From Brachionus plicatilis (Eukaryota > Rotifera > Eurotatoria > Ploima > Brachionidae), in NCBI GenBank assembly GCA_010279815.1, contig QEOQ01000226.1, forward strand, positions 2,386,456 to 2,450,455: DNA of 64,000 bases. The letters run 5' to 3'. How positions within the stretch are numbered: the stretch's first letter is position 1; every line of letters begins with the position of its first letter. Shown piece by piece: positions 1-10,585 of this stretch. A program made the position numbers and the translations under genes. The notes under the pieces are model-generated. The model was not told the origin of the DNA. It made no database searches and worked only from the letters and a program-made list of their open reading frames with translations.

Positions 1-437
1 ATGTTAGAGTTTAAATAAATTCAAAAAGAACAAATAACAAATACATTTTTAAAATGTTACAAGCTTTGAATTGCTCTTGTAAATAAATATACCCTAACAT
101 ACATATATGAATACAAATTTGTTAAATCATCCATTTTTTTTATAATCCATAAACAAGTACAAATGTATGTAGGCACGTGGCAAAAATATTCAATTTCTTT
201 TACTTTAAGCTTAATTCTAGAGATTTCAAAAATTCAGAAAAAAATTTCATGGCTCTTAAATAAAAGAATATAATAATGATAAATGTAAACCTTAAAAAAT
301 CTCAACAAATAATGGATCATCGAAATTATTTTGGCTGTGTGAAAAACTACTGGAATTAATAGAAATCAAAAAGCCGAAAATTTTGTCTCATGATAAATTT
401 TTTATTTTGAATATTTTAAAAGCAAAAGTGAATGTAC
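1..437. other. AT-rich intergenic DNA, nothing recognised
   Basis: I see no convincing open frame, RNA gene or repeat structure before the tandem repeat that begins near 438. Confidence 0.6.
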
Positions 438-748
438 TTGGAATGGACAGGAAAATATTATTCTACAATATTCTAGATGTGGTCATCACTAGTTTTGAAA
501 TTGTTGGTTAGTTGACAATGGGAATAGACAGACAAATATTATTCTACAATATTCTAGATGTGGTCATCACTAGTTTTGAAATTGTTTGTTACTTGACAAT
601 GGGAATAGACAGACAAATATTATTCTACAAAATTCTAGATGTGGTCATCACTAGTTTTGAAATTGTTGGTTACTTGACAATGGGAATAGACAGACAAATA
701 TTATTCTACAATATTCTAGATGTGGTCATCACTAGTTTTGAAATTGTG
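438..748. repeat. 81-bp tandem repeat, four copies
   Basis: Four head-to-tail copies start near 438, 512, 593 and 674. Copies 2-4 have an exact 81-bp period and differ at only a few positions; copy 1 has diverged at its start and copy 4 ends near 748. Each contains TGTGGTCATCACTAG. Because 81 is a multiple of three, the array is open in one frame (512-763), giving a 27-residue repeat with no known motif. That frame is probably an accident of the period rather than a gene. Confidence 0.9.
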
Positions 749-763
749 AAAAATATTATGTAA

Positions 764-1640
764 GATAAATTCAATTCGAATCTAATGAACTGGTAGTTTT
801 GCCTTAGAAAACCTTTAATTATTTAATTTTATCTCTTTAAATTTTTTGTTAAAGAACAGTATTTTTAGTTGTTTTATATAGTTTCAATCATGAACATTCA
901 AATAAAAAATAATTATAAAATTTTTTAAAATGTTAAATTTGAATTTTTTGAATTTTTTTTAATTAATCATATTTATTTATGTTAAATCTGAATATATTGT
1001 TATTTTAATAAACTGTTTCTAAAACGTTTTTTTTTTGAATAATCTTCTTAATTTTGGATTTTCTTGTAAATTTTTTGCATAATTGACTTGTTAAAAGTTT
1101 GTCTTTTTTATTTGTTACCATTTTGTTAAATTATTTTCAAACGAATTAATATCCTCTTCCATTCTTGGAAGAAAAAAAATTAAATAAAGCAAAAGATATG
1201 CTGATTTTTAATCCGTAATATTTAGTTAAACTATTCGCTTATTAAAACTATCCACCTTTTTTTGAAGTATTTTTTCAAAACCTATAAAACCCTAAAAAGG
1301 GGCATTACTTTGTTATTCCTTAAATTTTTTTCAATCAGTAAAAATATTTAGTAAGTTTAGGAGATGAGCTTTATTCTGAGTAACTTTATTTCGAAATTGA
1401 TAATGAATTAAGGAAAAGCTAATTTTTAAAAATTCTTATTTTTTTTAACATATTAAATATAGTTGTGAAAAATTGGCTAAAAAAGGAAAATAAAATTAAG
1501 TAAAATAATTTAATATGAATAAAGATTCGGTTGTAATTTGCCTTTTGTATCCAAATAGTTTCATTTAAATATCCGAGATTATAAATTAGCATAATTTATT
1601 ATTTTCTTTAATTTTTCTTCTTTAAAGAGAGAAAGATGAA
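764..1640. other. AT-rich intergenic DNA, nothing recognised
   Basis: Only A/T tracts and short chance frames are visible between the tandem repeat and the decayed LINE. Confidence 0.5.
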
Positions 1641-1785
1641 AGAAAAGCAAATTGACGAAGTTAGTTTTAACACGAACTGTACTAGATCTCCTTACCATGA
1701 GTTTGAGATTAGCTCTTTTTTATTACGTTAAATGCTCGAATTGCAGACCATTTGTGTGGTCTTATCTGTATTTTATTTTATCTCG

Positions 1786-1981
1786 TTAGTTTTTCGGAAT
1801 TGTGAAATTATCTCTAATTGCATTTGTAGTAATTTTTGTATCGCTTAATAAACGGATACTATCGGCATTGACTACTTTGCCAATTCTTTTTAACTCGATA
1901 TAATTCAAACGATTCAATGTGCTTTTTTTTTCTCTAAAAAAGTTAAAAAACTTCGATGAAATTATACCACCTTGACGTATA
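1786..1981 (-). pseudogene. LINE reverse transcriptase fragment, downstream half
   Basis: On the minus strand this reads GIRQGGIISSKFFNFF followed about 30 residues later by NADSIRLLSDTK. These match, in order, the conserved non-LTR retrotransposon RT block around R-Q-G-G-x-x-S-x-x-x-F and the catalytic block normally written (Y/F)ADDI; here the second Asp is replaced by Ser, so the enzyme is dead. The frame runs to a stop at 1786. It is the continuation of the fragment at 2791-3155, from which it is separated by a DNA transposon (1982-2790). Confidence 0.75.
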
Positions 1982-2790
1982 CCGTAAAACCTCGCGTAAT
2001 ATCCCTCTGAAATTAAAGAAAACACGCTTTAATATCCCATGGTATTTTATCTAAAATTTATCAAATTTAAAAGTGTTAATTTCCCTGGGATATTAAGTAG
2101 AACATGTTCAGAAAAATTAATAAAAATTGTCCACTATAATTTTTAAATATTTTATTAGAGACATTTTTTAATTACAAATTTTTTAATTTTATTAATTATT
2201 ATAAAAAAATAAACTATTTTAATTAAGCATAAAAATAACGGACCAGTATTTTAACAAAAAAAATTATTCTGACTCTGATTCATTTTCGGAAATTTCATCA
2301 AAATTTAAATCACTATAAAATTCTTCACAGTTAAACGCATCAAAGTCATCAGATTGATCATAATCATCAATCATGTCAACTTTGTTTTTCTCGATGAACG
2401 ATTGAAGCTGAACATGAAACTCATAAGCTTGCTTTGAAGTGACTCCGCATCGATCAAAAGATTCACTGATTATTTTTGGCTCCAATTGTTCCCATATTTC
2501 GCTAATCCAAATGATAACTTGGGAATATCCAGGGGATTTCAAATTGCCTGCTGCAGTAAAGCTCTTTTCTTCATTAATAAGCCAATTTTGCCATCTGTCA
2601 AAATACGATTTTTTAAGCGGACGCATCCATCTTATTAATTTACCATGTTTCACTTAGTTTCCCATGTTGATTCACTTAATGTCCCTGGGATATTATTTAT
2701 GCAAAAATACTTAAGTTTCACATAATTTCCTAGAGACATTAAACCGTGTCCTGTATAAAAGCCCATGGGATATTGCGCAAGGAAATACGG
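1982..2790 (-). mobile_element. pogo-like DNA transposon, internally deleted, TA target duplication
   Basis: The 809-bp element has imperfect 24-bp terminal inverted repeats (19 of 24 match). The left end starts CCGTAAAACCTCGCGTAATA and the right end, read on the complement, CCGTATTTCCTTGCGCAATA. TA flanks both ends (1980-1981 and 2791-2792). Copies of GGGATATT recur in subterminal positions (near 1998, 2031, 2083, 2683 and 2765), as expected of transposase-binding sites. It carries only the C-terminal part of a transposase. It lies inside a LINE RT, and removing it with one TA makes the RT frame continuous, so the ends are well supported. Confidence 0.88.
2264..2653 (-). CDS. C-terminal fragment of pogo/Tigger-type transposase (129 aa)
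   Basis: The 129-residue frame contains RWQNWLINEEKS, GNLKSPGYSQVIIWISEIWE and IISESFDRCGV, the pattern found near the C-terminus of pogo/Tigger (DDE_1) transposases: W..W..G....G..K.PSY..V..W....W...P..II..SF..CGI. It ends in an acidic tail rich in Asp and Glu. The HTH DNA-binding region and DDE catalytic core are missing, so it cannot be an active transposase. It is the only coding remnant within the element 1982-2790. The assignment rests on recalled family pattern. Confidence 0.65.
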   Translation of the reverse strand: MKHGKLIRWMRPLKKSYFDRWQNWLINEEKSFTAAGNLKSPGYSQVIIWISEIWEQLEPKIISESFDRCGVTSKQAYEFHVQLQSFIEKNKVDMIDDYDQSDDFDAFNCEEFYSDLNFDEISENESESE

Positions 2791-3155
2791 TACCCAGTGT
2801 TGTCTTACAGAGACTTGAGTACTCGTCTTCGTTATTGACTATCGTTATCGACTGGTTAAGGTAATGATAGGTGGCTAAAATGATCGTTAGGTGAATGTTT
2901 TTTTGTATAAGCTTAGCCAAATGATTGATCCGATTCGCCTTGTAAAATGCTTTCGATTAGTCGATGGCGTTTACTTAAATTATGTCTTTTGTTTGCTAGT
3001 TTACATATTCTAATTGCTTGCGTAAATGTAAAAACGGCTTGGCTACAAGACGATCTTTTCTTGAATCCGAATTGTTTTTCGCAGTCTTTGTAATCTTCTA
3101 GTTCGTTAAGCAATACTGCTTCAAAAATACTAGTTTCTAGTATCCGAGTAACCAC
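2791..3155 (-). pseudogene. LINE reverse transcriptase fragment, upstream half
   Basis: Two overlapping minus-strand frames (2913-3155 and 2711-2920) carry RT-like blocks. EKQFGFKKRSSCSQAVFTF resembles the LINE RT finger motif QFGFRxxxST.DAIF. SITIVNNEDEYSSLCKTTLG resembles the segment just before the R-Q-G-G block. A frameshift separates the two frames. The second frame runs into the pogo-like insertion exactly at KTTLG. Confidence 0.7.
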
Positions 3156-3159
3156 ACGA

Positions 3160-3780
3160 TAAATAAGCTTAAAATCGAAAAGTTAAATCAATTCTATATT
3201 TTAAGCTTGAATCATATAATAGAGTCTAATATTTAATTTTTAGTTTAATAAATTATCTTTTATATTTGGATTAATATCAATTAGAATGTCAATTAATTTT
3301 AAAATTAATTTATTTGATCTTTATTTTTTAATTGCATTAAATTAATTTTTATAATGCAGAGGGGAAAAGTTTAAGAGGGAAAATGCTACTAAATCTTTTC
3401 ATTCGGAGAGCAATAGATAATTCGTTCATTCAATTGTAAAAAATTCACTTGGTAGTTGGTTCATCACAATATTCAGTATTTGTTTATTCCAGTACATTTA
3501 TTCTTTAACAAAAGTCGGTTCTATTTGAGCTAAATAGGATACCCAAATTTTTTAGTAAATGTTTCTTGAGTTTTAAGTTAAGTCGCTTTTTTGCTCCAAA
3601 GTCACGTGTAGCGTTGTGGTAATCAATCTTCTAAGCCATAGAAAATCTTGAGTTTTTATATATGATTTACGATTCTCTCATCTATTTCGTTAAAATTTCG
3701 CCATAAAAGTAGCTTTCATTGATTTTTCTACTCTTTTTTTGATTTACTGTGAAACAAAATACATACCGTCATGTCATATT
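3160..3780. other. AT-rich intergenic DNA, nothing recognised
   Basis: No coding frame or repeat boundary that I can support. Confidence 0.5.
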
Positions 3781-3839
3781 TGAAAAATTATTTTTTTAAA
3801 TAAGTCTTTTGCCGTTCCATGTAGTTATTAAGGCGGTTT

Positions 3840-4365
3840 ATTTCAGAAAAATAATTTCAAGTCAAATCAAAAGACTTTTTTTTGAAAAATAAAATTTCAA
3901 GTCAAGTCAATGACTCGACTTTGAAAAGACTTTAAATTTACTTTTTTCTTTGACTTTTGCGCAAGTCCGAACAAAATTAATAAAGTCTAAAGAGACAATA
4001 AAAAAGGAATAGGCAAGAACAGCAAAAAGCCAAAAATTTATGAAATACTATGACATTCTTTCGATTTAAAAATAAACTTAAATAAAAATAAAAATTGAAA
4101 AATTTGAAAATTTGATAAAATGACCCAACAAACAGAATTCATTGATGGATCAATGCAACTTGAGAGCATTAACAAATATTTAATGACAATTTTTTTTCAA
4201 TTAACTGTTTTACAATTAGTTAATTTTTATTATCAAAATCGGCTTAAACCGACTTAAACCGATTTTTAAACCGACTGTAAATATTTAACCGGTTTTCAAA
4301 CCGGCTTCAATTTGAAACTGACTTAAAATCAGGAACCGGTTTCAAAGCCGGTTTACCAGCCCTAT
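3840..4365. repeat. Motif-rich foldback repeats (AAGTC and AACCGG types)
   Basis: From about 3850 to 3970 the sequence is built from degenerate AAGTC/GACTT words in both orientations, like the hAT-type MITEs at 57212 and 57691. From about 4230 to 4355 it is built from ACCGACTTAA and AACCGGTTT words in both orientations and ends CCGGTTTACCAGCCC. Neither has a clear opposite terminus, so both are probably truncated MITEs. Confidence 0.5.
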
Positions 4366-4603
4366 TAAGTATCAACATTCAAGAGAACACGTTCAAATAA
4401 CAACGACAACATTAACTTTCAAGAGTTGAGAAGTAAAATAAGAATTAATATTAATTTAATTAAATTTTCTTTGCTTTATTTTTATTTTTTATCTAGAGAA
4501 AAAATCAAAATAAATAGTAGATTATCCATTTATTCATTTTAACTTTCATTTTCTATCATTTTTTTATTTATTTATTTCATAACTTTTAATTTTATTTTAT
4601 TTT

Positions 4604-4662
4604 ACCATTTTTTTTTATCTGAAGGAGCTAATGCTCGATACGGATATACAAATAAATAATAA
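4604..4662 (+). repeat. LINE-tail hairpin element, copy 1
   Basis: A T-rich run is followed by a 25-nt core at 4619-4643 (CTGAAGGAGC, loop TAAT, GCTCGATACGG) and an A-rich AAATAAATAA run. GAGC/GCTC forms a stem. The same arrangement lies at the 3' end of recognisable LINE copies at 17 kb and 26 kb, so this is probably the stub of a 5'-truncated LINE or a SINE that shares its tail. Confidence 0.7.
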
Positions 4663-4871
4663 TATCTAGTGTTTTAATAAAATATCTAGTAAAATTCATC
4701 TATTTTATCTATTTTTTTATTGGCTGCTGAAATTCAGCCTATTCATCCTTATAAAGCTAGTTTAATTAATCCTATGCCACTTTAAATAACCTAAATAAAT
4801 CTTTATTTTAAATCTTTTAAATCTGAAATTTAAATTTAAATGGCAGCCTTAATTTTTATTTTATTTTTTCT

Positions 4872-4940
4872 TGATTTTTTGTTTTTTTTTTTTTTTTAAC
4901 TGAATGAGCTTTAGCTAGGCACAGATAAAAATAAATAAAC
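4872..4940 (+). repeat. LINE-tail hairpin element, copy 2
   Basis: Core at 4900-4924 (CTGAATGAGCTTTAGCTAGG then CACAG), preceded by a run of about 17 T and followed by AAAAATAAATAAA. Same orientation as copy 1, about 280 bp away. Confidence 0.7.
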
Positions 4941-5329
4941 AATTAATTACATCAATGATTCTTGGTTGAAAAAAATTTTCTAAGCTGTCCGGTTTATACA
5001 TAAATCGTATGTGATTTAATCCCAGGCTGATCGAATAAATTTGGTTTGGTCTTTGGGGTAGAAGTTTCCCAAATTATGTTTTAAAATGTTTGCTTAAAAC
5101 ATTTTAAATTCATTTGTATGCAGTATAATGATGGAAGCTCTATGTGGGAAGCTAATGGCTATTTACAGTTTTTAAATCCCATGGTTTCACGGTGTTTTAA
5201 AATTTAAGATGCAAAAAAAATAAAATTAAAAAAAAATTTATTGTTTAAATTTTATTAAAAATAATTAATTAATACTATTTAACTATAGAAAATTACTAAA
5301 TTATTTGTTTTTAGTAAAAAAGATTAAAA

Positions 5330-5743
5330 TTAAATATCTACAATTTTGTCAAAAAGATCAGGTTCAACCGCAACGGATGCCAATAATTTTGATGAATCAT
5401 TAAAGATTACATGAATTGTTTTTTTAGTCTCATCACGTTGAGTTTCGTATAAATCATTTTTTTTCTTATGCCAACAATAAAATCTTCCATCTAAATCCCT
5501 TTCTATAATAAAATTAAATTTTATATTAGCTACAACCATAAAAAATATTGAAAGACTGTAAAAACAAACAACAACAATGACGAACAGAGCCGCCTGACTA
5601 TCGTCGACTTGTCGAAATGAACTATCAGTCTGATTTGGTTCGATTCCAGTGGTAATGTTGGGACTGATATACTGAAAGCATGCACCATTGAAACGAGAAG
5701 AACTATTCATAGCTCGATGGAATATCTCACAAAAAATTTTCAT
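5330..5743 (-). CDS. Small single-pass membrane protein, family not assigned (137 aa)
   Basis: A short N-terminal region carries three N-glycosylation sequons (NSS, NIT, NQT). One strong hydrophobic helix follows (about residues 52-73, AALFVIVVVCFYSLSIFFMV), then a polar tail of about 60 residues with KKK. There is no signal peptide ahead of the glycosylated part, so a type III topology (N-terminus outside) is expected. Length, sequons, single helix and the YSLSIFF..NIK stretch recall KCNE potassium-channel beta subunits, but no diagnostic KCNE residues are certain, so I leave it unnamed. Translation may start at Met1 or Met12. A TTTATT (AATAAA on the minus strand) near 5237 could serve as its poly(A) signal. 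No intron is needed. Confidence 0.55.
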   Translation of the reverse strand: MKIFCEIFHRAMNSSSRFNGACFQYISPNITTGIEPNQTDSSFRQVDDSQAALFVIVVVCFYSLSIFFMVVANIKFNFIIERDLDGRFYCWHKKKNDLYETQRDETKKTIHVIFNDSSKLLASVAVEPDLFDKIVDI

Positions 5744-6189
5744 CTTAAATTTTATCTCTACATTTAATTTTGTTTAAATAAATAGGAAAAAAATATCAAA
5801 AATTTCACAGTAATCTGTATCAACAAATCATCGACTATTAGCTCCATTTAATTTCATTCAACTGAATGAATTATTATAAACTAAATGGAAATTAAAGATA
5901 AAATTTATTAAACAAATCGATTAGTTAATATTGGCGTTGGATTATAGATCTTAGATAAATCTATTAAATTTCAGGTCGTAAAACTATATCAACGCTTTAA
6001 CAGATACTTTAAAGTTCTCTTCAAGACTTATGCTTAAATTAATAATCATTAGAGTTGTGCTCATTTATGAAAAATAAAGATATTTTCTTAAAGTAATTGC
6101 TCATAGGGCTTAAAAATCATGCCTCTAATGATATTTTGCCTATATAAAATTAATCTAAAGACATTTTTATATTAAATTAAATGGTTAAA

Positions 6190-6770
6190 ATATGAGATAA
6201 ATGGTTCTCCAAAATTAAAAAACTGTTCCCCACAAACTAAAAACTTTTGACCACAAACCAAAAGCTTTTTAACAAAAATCACTACAAAACACAATTTTTT
6301 TGTGCCGAATTCAAAAAAAAATAAATTTTTACATATTAAACCAAATAACTGGTTAACACACATTTTATGTGGTGAAAAAAAATTAAATAATATTTATTAG
6401 CTTTTTTAGGTTTATTAGCAAATTCATGTTTTAATAACAAATGCATCATTCAATGAATTGTCAGTGTTTATTCTTTTTCGTTTTATTTTTTGGATTTTTA
6501 ATCTCCGAAAATTCGGAAATTTTTTGTATTACGTAAAATCATAGGCATTTTATTATCTAATATTTAGTGGCAGTTTTTAATAGATATTGAAAAAAAATTT
6601 TGCTTAGAATTTTTTTTGTGTTGATCAGTTTTGAAAATTCATGAAAAAATTTGTGCTTAGAAGTTTATTAGTCAAGTTATTTTTGTGCTGAATTTTTTTT
6701 TTTGTGGGGAAAAGCTTTTGATTTGTGGGTGACAGTTTTTTGTTTGTGGGTACTAGGTAGACCCTAAAGA
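6190..6770. mobile_element. Non-autonomous foldback element, family B, copy 1
   Basis: The left side has tandem words of type CCACAAACTAAAAACTTTT (two copies near 6215-6275) and the right side the inverse (AAAAGCTTTTGATTTGTGGG and TTTTTTGTTTGTGGG, 6700-6755). An inverted GTGC..GAATT pair lies inside (near 6302 and 6685). A second copy begins near 51270 with the same internal sequence. No coding potential; ends not exactly defined. Confidence 0.65.
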
Positions 6771-7620
6771 TATTAGAAAAATAAACTTTTAAATTAAATC
6801 AGAAAAATGGAAGAAATTAAAAACCTGTTTTTAGTTGTTTTTATTCACTTTTTTACAACACTTTTATTTATAATTTCAACTATTTTTTACTCAATATTTT
6901 AAATAATGCAGGCTGAAAAGAGGGCCTTTTGACACTCGGATAAGTCTGTGGAGGTTCTCTCCCAAAATTATTCTATAAATATCAAATTAAAAAATTTATA
7001 ACCATGTTTCTTTCAAAAAAATCAATTCATGACATTTTAAGCTATAAAAAAAAAAATTTAATAGATTAATGGCAAAGAAAAAGTCATGGAAAGTGAGTTT
7101 ATAAATTACTTTTTTTTTCTTAATCAGTACATAGAATTTTAAAATACTAGATTGAAGTAAAGGCTTTCATTGTGAGTTATTTCAAAAAAATCTCCCAATA
7201 TTCTCTTACACATTAAATTTGTGACAACTTAAGTTCTTACTGATCATATATATTTTACTTCTCTTTAAAGGAGGTTAATTCAATTCAATAAATAAATATT
7301 TATTTTAAAATCGGTCAGAAATTCGATTGTCAAGAGGTCACCGATTAACTTGCTGTCTATTGACACTTCGATTGTCAGAAACACTTCCTGAGCCAATAAT
7401 AAATAATTTGATCATTCGTGAATTTTTCAATAAAAACTGAGCAAAAATAGCTAAGCAAAGCAAGCGCTCAATCTTGCTCAAGTATTTTGTAATCATGAAA
7501 ATTTATTTAGATAACAACTTTATTTCATAAATTACCTTAGAAAAGATATCAGAAAAACATTAAGTAATTTTGACAGATTTTCTGAAGTATTAATTCACTT
7601 AAGTAGATTAAATCATTAAG
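6771..7620. other. AT-rich intergenic DNA, nothing recognised
   Basis: No supported gene. A short tract near 7320-7390 with repeated CGATTGTC words is the only local structure. Confidence 0.45.
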
Positions 7621-7624
7621 AAGA

Positions 7625-8345
7625 ACATTTAAAGTTTTTTATTATTAAAAATAATATTTTTTGATAATTCCTAACTATTCATTTCGAGATAAATTAGTAG
7701 TTTTATAGTCAACTACAAAAATTAATCGATCTAATAATTGAAGTAGATAATCGATTGGAAACTTAATGGTATTCCAAATAGAATTCAAAAATGTTTCGAT
7801 ATTGATTTAAATGTTGGTAAATACAGTCCAGAAATTGGATAAAAAATACGTGCAAATCAAATAGATCATGAACATTGTGGTTGTTTCGTTTGATGAATTT
7901 GTGCATCATGAAGAGCAATTCTCGCTGAACTAGAAGACTTACTATGGCTTATTCAGAAATCAATTATACGGGAGAATACGTCAACGCAGGTTTAATAAAG
8001 GCTCGACTAAAGACTCCATTTGACTTGTAAGAGCCCAGTTGTTTTCCAAGCTAACTTTTCTCGAAATTTTGAGTCAGTAATTTGACTTTGCTCGATTAAA
8101 CTGGCTATTTTGTGGCTTTTTTGAGGTCTTCAAAATATGACATCAAAAAAATTAATTAAAAAAGATTTAAGAAAAAAAATTAAAATTTAAAAATTTATTA
8201 TGAATTTGTAAAAATTTGATTTCGAATTTGATTATTAAATCCATTAATTTTTATAGTTGACTATAAAACTACTAATTTATCTCAAAATGAATAGTTAGGA
8301 ATTATCAAAAAATATTATTTTTTAATAATAAAAAACTTTAAATGT
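7625..8345. mobile_element. Foldback element with inverted arms of about 113 bp
   Basis: The left arm 7625-7737 and right arm 8233-8345 are inverted copies with only a handful of differences; both contain GATAATTCCTAACTATTCAT on one strand. The middle (about 7785-8130) resembles 9700-9905 (shared words AGAAATTGGATAAAA and AATTAAACTGGCT). No clear target duplication was found. Confidence 0.75.
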
Positions 8346-8420
8346 AATTTTTTCAGTAATAGAGTTGTAAATGTTTGGAATCAATTAGATGAAGATATTA
8401 TAAACTCAAATACTGTTAAT
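8346..8420 (+). pseudogene. LINE ORF2 C-terminal fragment
   Basis: Twenty-five codons read NFFSNRVVNVWN then QLDEDIINSNTVN, the typical C-terminal block of jockey/CR1-like LINE ORF2 proteins (FF.NRVVNVWN.LP..VVN..TVN). It is cut by the foldback element on the left and the hAT-type MITE on the right. Confidence 0.7.
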
Positions 8421-8821
8421 CAGACTTGTTTTTAAGTCACAGTTTTAAGTCTAAGTCACAAAAATTTAAGTCAAAGTNNNNNNNNNNNNNNNNNNNNNNN
8501 NNNNNNNNNNNNNNNNNNNNNNNNNNNNNNNNNNNNNNNNNNNNNNNNNNNNNNNNNNNNNNNNNNNNNNNNNNNNNNNNNNNNNNNNNNNNNNNNNNNN
8601 NNNNNNNNNNNNNNNNNNNNNNNNNNNNNNNNNNNNNNNNNNNNNNNNNNNNNNNNNNNNNNNNNNNNNNNNNNNNNNNNNNNNNNNNNNNNNNNNNNNN
8701 NNNNNNNNNNNNNNNNNNNNNNNNNNNNNNNNNNNNNNNNNNNNNNNNNNNNNNNNNNNNNNNNNNNNNNNNNNNNNNAAAAAAAAAAAAATTTAAGACT
8801 TGTGACTTAAAAACAACTCTG
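8421..8821. mobile_element. hAT-type MITE (AAGTC family) containing an assembly gap
   Basis: The left end is CAGACTTGTTTTTAAGTC and the right end, on the complement, CAGAGTTGTTTTTAAGTC. Flanking octamers CTGTTAAT (8413-8420) and CTGTTAAA (8822-8829) match at 7 of 8, consistent with an 8-bp hAT duplication. The interior visible beside the gap is made of AAGTC words. N-run 8478-8778 lies inside. Confidence 0.75.
8478..8778. other. Assembly gap (N)
   Basis: A run of N inside the AAGTC MITE; frames drawn through it are meaningless. The repeat itself may have caused the gap. Confidence 0.99.
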
Positions 8822-8929
8822 CTGTTAAAGAATGTAATTTATGATATAAAGTTGTTGAAGGTAATTTATGATATAAAGTTGTTATCCAATTCTTTCTTTG
8901 TTAAACAATGCTTTTTTCCTCGATTTTTA

Positions 8930-9012
8930 AAAGTCGATTTAATAATCGATTAAAAAAAATTAATCGATTTATGAATTTTATCAATCGATTAGAGTCGATT
9001 ACGATCACTAGG
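8930..9012. repeat. AATCGATT-rich foldback remnant
   Basis: Dense AATCGATT palindromic words end in GAGTCGATTACGATCACTAG. The design parallels the AAGTC and AACCGG repeats; probably one end of another MITE. Confidence 0.45.
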
Positions 9013-9995
9013 CACAATTGAATGCTATACCAAAAAGTTGGTATTAACTTTTAAAAAATTCTGCAGCATTATATAGACAGATTTGTGGGTTGAGATTTTA
9101 TTTTATTTTAATATAAATTCATAATTTAATAAGGGTGATCAAAATTGTGATCTTAGTGTTCTTGTAACGTGAAAAGAACCCGATGATAATCTTTTTTTAA
9201 TTTTTCATCTTAAATTTTTTTAAATAAAATCTTTTTGAATGTGAGCATTTCTTAAAATCTACCTTGCTGTGTCGAAATGATTATGGCAAAATGAGATTTT
9301 GGTGAAAAAAACATAAATTGAATATTTGTTCACAATTATAATAAACAAAACATATTAAGGAAATAAAGTAAAGTTAAATAATTAGATATAAATTTTAAAA
9401 AGATTGTAAAGAAAAAGTTTATTTTTTAATAAATTTTTTTTAATTAAAAAATATTAATAATATTGATCTAATAACCAAAAAAATAAAATAACAGCTTTTT
9501 GATTTCTTTGTAAATTACCTTTGGCAAACGCTTGAATTGATTTTCATTGAGTATTTTATTAAACTTTTATTATATGAAGGTATAGTTCTGCTTAACAGTG
9601 TGTATTGCCTGTAAGTAACATGTGTAGGGTAAGCACTAAAGAGTAATTTTAGAAGCGATTCGAAACCGAGTGCTATGCCGAGTATTCTGAATAGAAATAG
9701 TTGAACTCAAAAGTTTTTGGAAATTGATTAAAATATTGGTGAACACATTCCTGAAATTGGATAAAATAGGCGCAAATTCGGTCTAATTTGATCGAACCAT
9801 TTCGGATCATAGCTGTTTAAGTGAGCGTTTTGACTTTTCCCAATTAAACTGGCTTTTTTGTGGCTTGTTTTGAGATTTCCAAAGTTTTACATCTCAAAAT
9901 GTTCCATAAAAATTGCCACTTTGAAATTTATTTTAACTTTCTTGTTTTGTATATCAAATAAACAGTTTTGATTTTAATTTTATATAAACCAATGT
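9013..9995. other. AT-rich DNA; copy of foldback interior at 9700-9905
   Basis: No gene seen. Positions 9700-9905 share words with the middle of the foldback element at 7785-8130, such as AATTAAACTGGCT..TTTGTGGCT. Confidence 0.5.
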
Positions 9996-9999
9996 ATGA

Positions 10000-10545
10000 T
10001 GCCTCGATAGAGATTTTGAGGGAAATAACTGGATTGTAAAAAGAGCGACAGAAACATTGCAAGCAGATATAATATGGTATCAGTGTACAAAATGTGCTAT
10101 TCGACTTAAAATTGTGCCCTATTTGGAAAATAATTTAGCATTAATGAAAGAAATGACAAAAGAGGCTCATGGCTATGATGTCTGGAACTCACTTAAAACA
10201 TACTCGGTAATTAGAGAACCAGCAAGAAGCAAGATTATAGAATACGAGAAAATTAGTAAGTATTTATATTTAACAAAGTTCTATTCGTTTATTTTTTTAA
10301 CAATTACTTTTAAGATATAAAGCCAGCTACAATCATCGATATGTTACAAGAGCAAAGAATCGAGTGTCCGAACATTCGGTAACTCAATAACTTTTTGTCG
10401 AAATAGGCATCATTAGTTGTGGAGAGTCTGAAATAGATGAGATAGCCGAGCAGCCATTAGCCAAAAAGAGTAGATTGGAAAACACTGAAGAAGTAATAAA
10501 GAAAAAACGCGGTAGACCAGCCCGATCAAAAAACACAAAAAAATA
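10000..10545 (+). pseudogene. FLYWCH-like zinc finger and AT-hook protein remnant
   Basis: An open stretch (about 10000-10272) reads DFEGNNWIVKRATET then IIWYQCTKCAIRLK, a pattern close to the FLYWCH finger (W.C....CKARL) that begins many MULE transposase proteins. A good donor (A|GTAAGT, about 10273) and an acceptor before 10320 join in frame to PATIIDMLQEQ and then reach a stop. A separate frame (10412-10545) encodes an acidic stretch and KKKRGRPARSKNTKK, an AT-hook, then a stop. No MULE catalytic region lies between. It is probably a deletion derivative or decayed domesticated copy. No ATG begins the frame. Confidence 0.45.
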
Positions 10546-10585
10546 AATTAAATATTTTTTTGTCTTTGAAAAACAAATTTTGTTT

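Noticed and set aside
6172..6363. 63-codon minus-strand frame rich in Phe and Cys
   Set aside because: Lies entirely in the subterminal repeats of the family B element.
8426..8953. 175-residue frame across an N-run
   Set aside because: Most of it is undetermined sequence; the rest is MITE.
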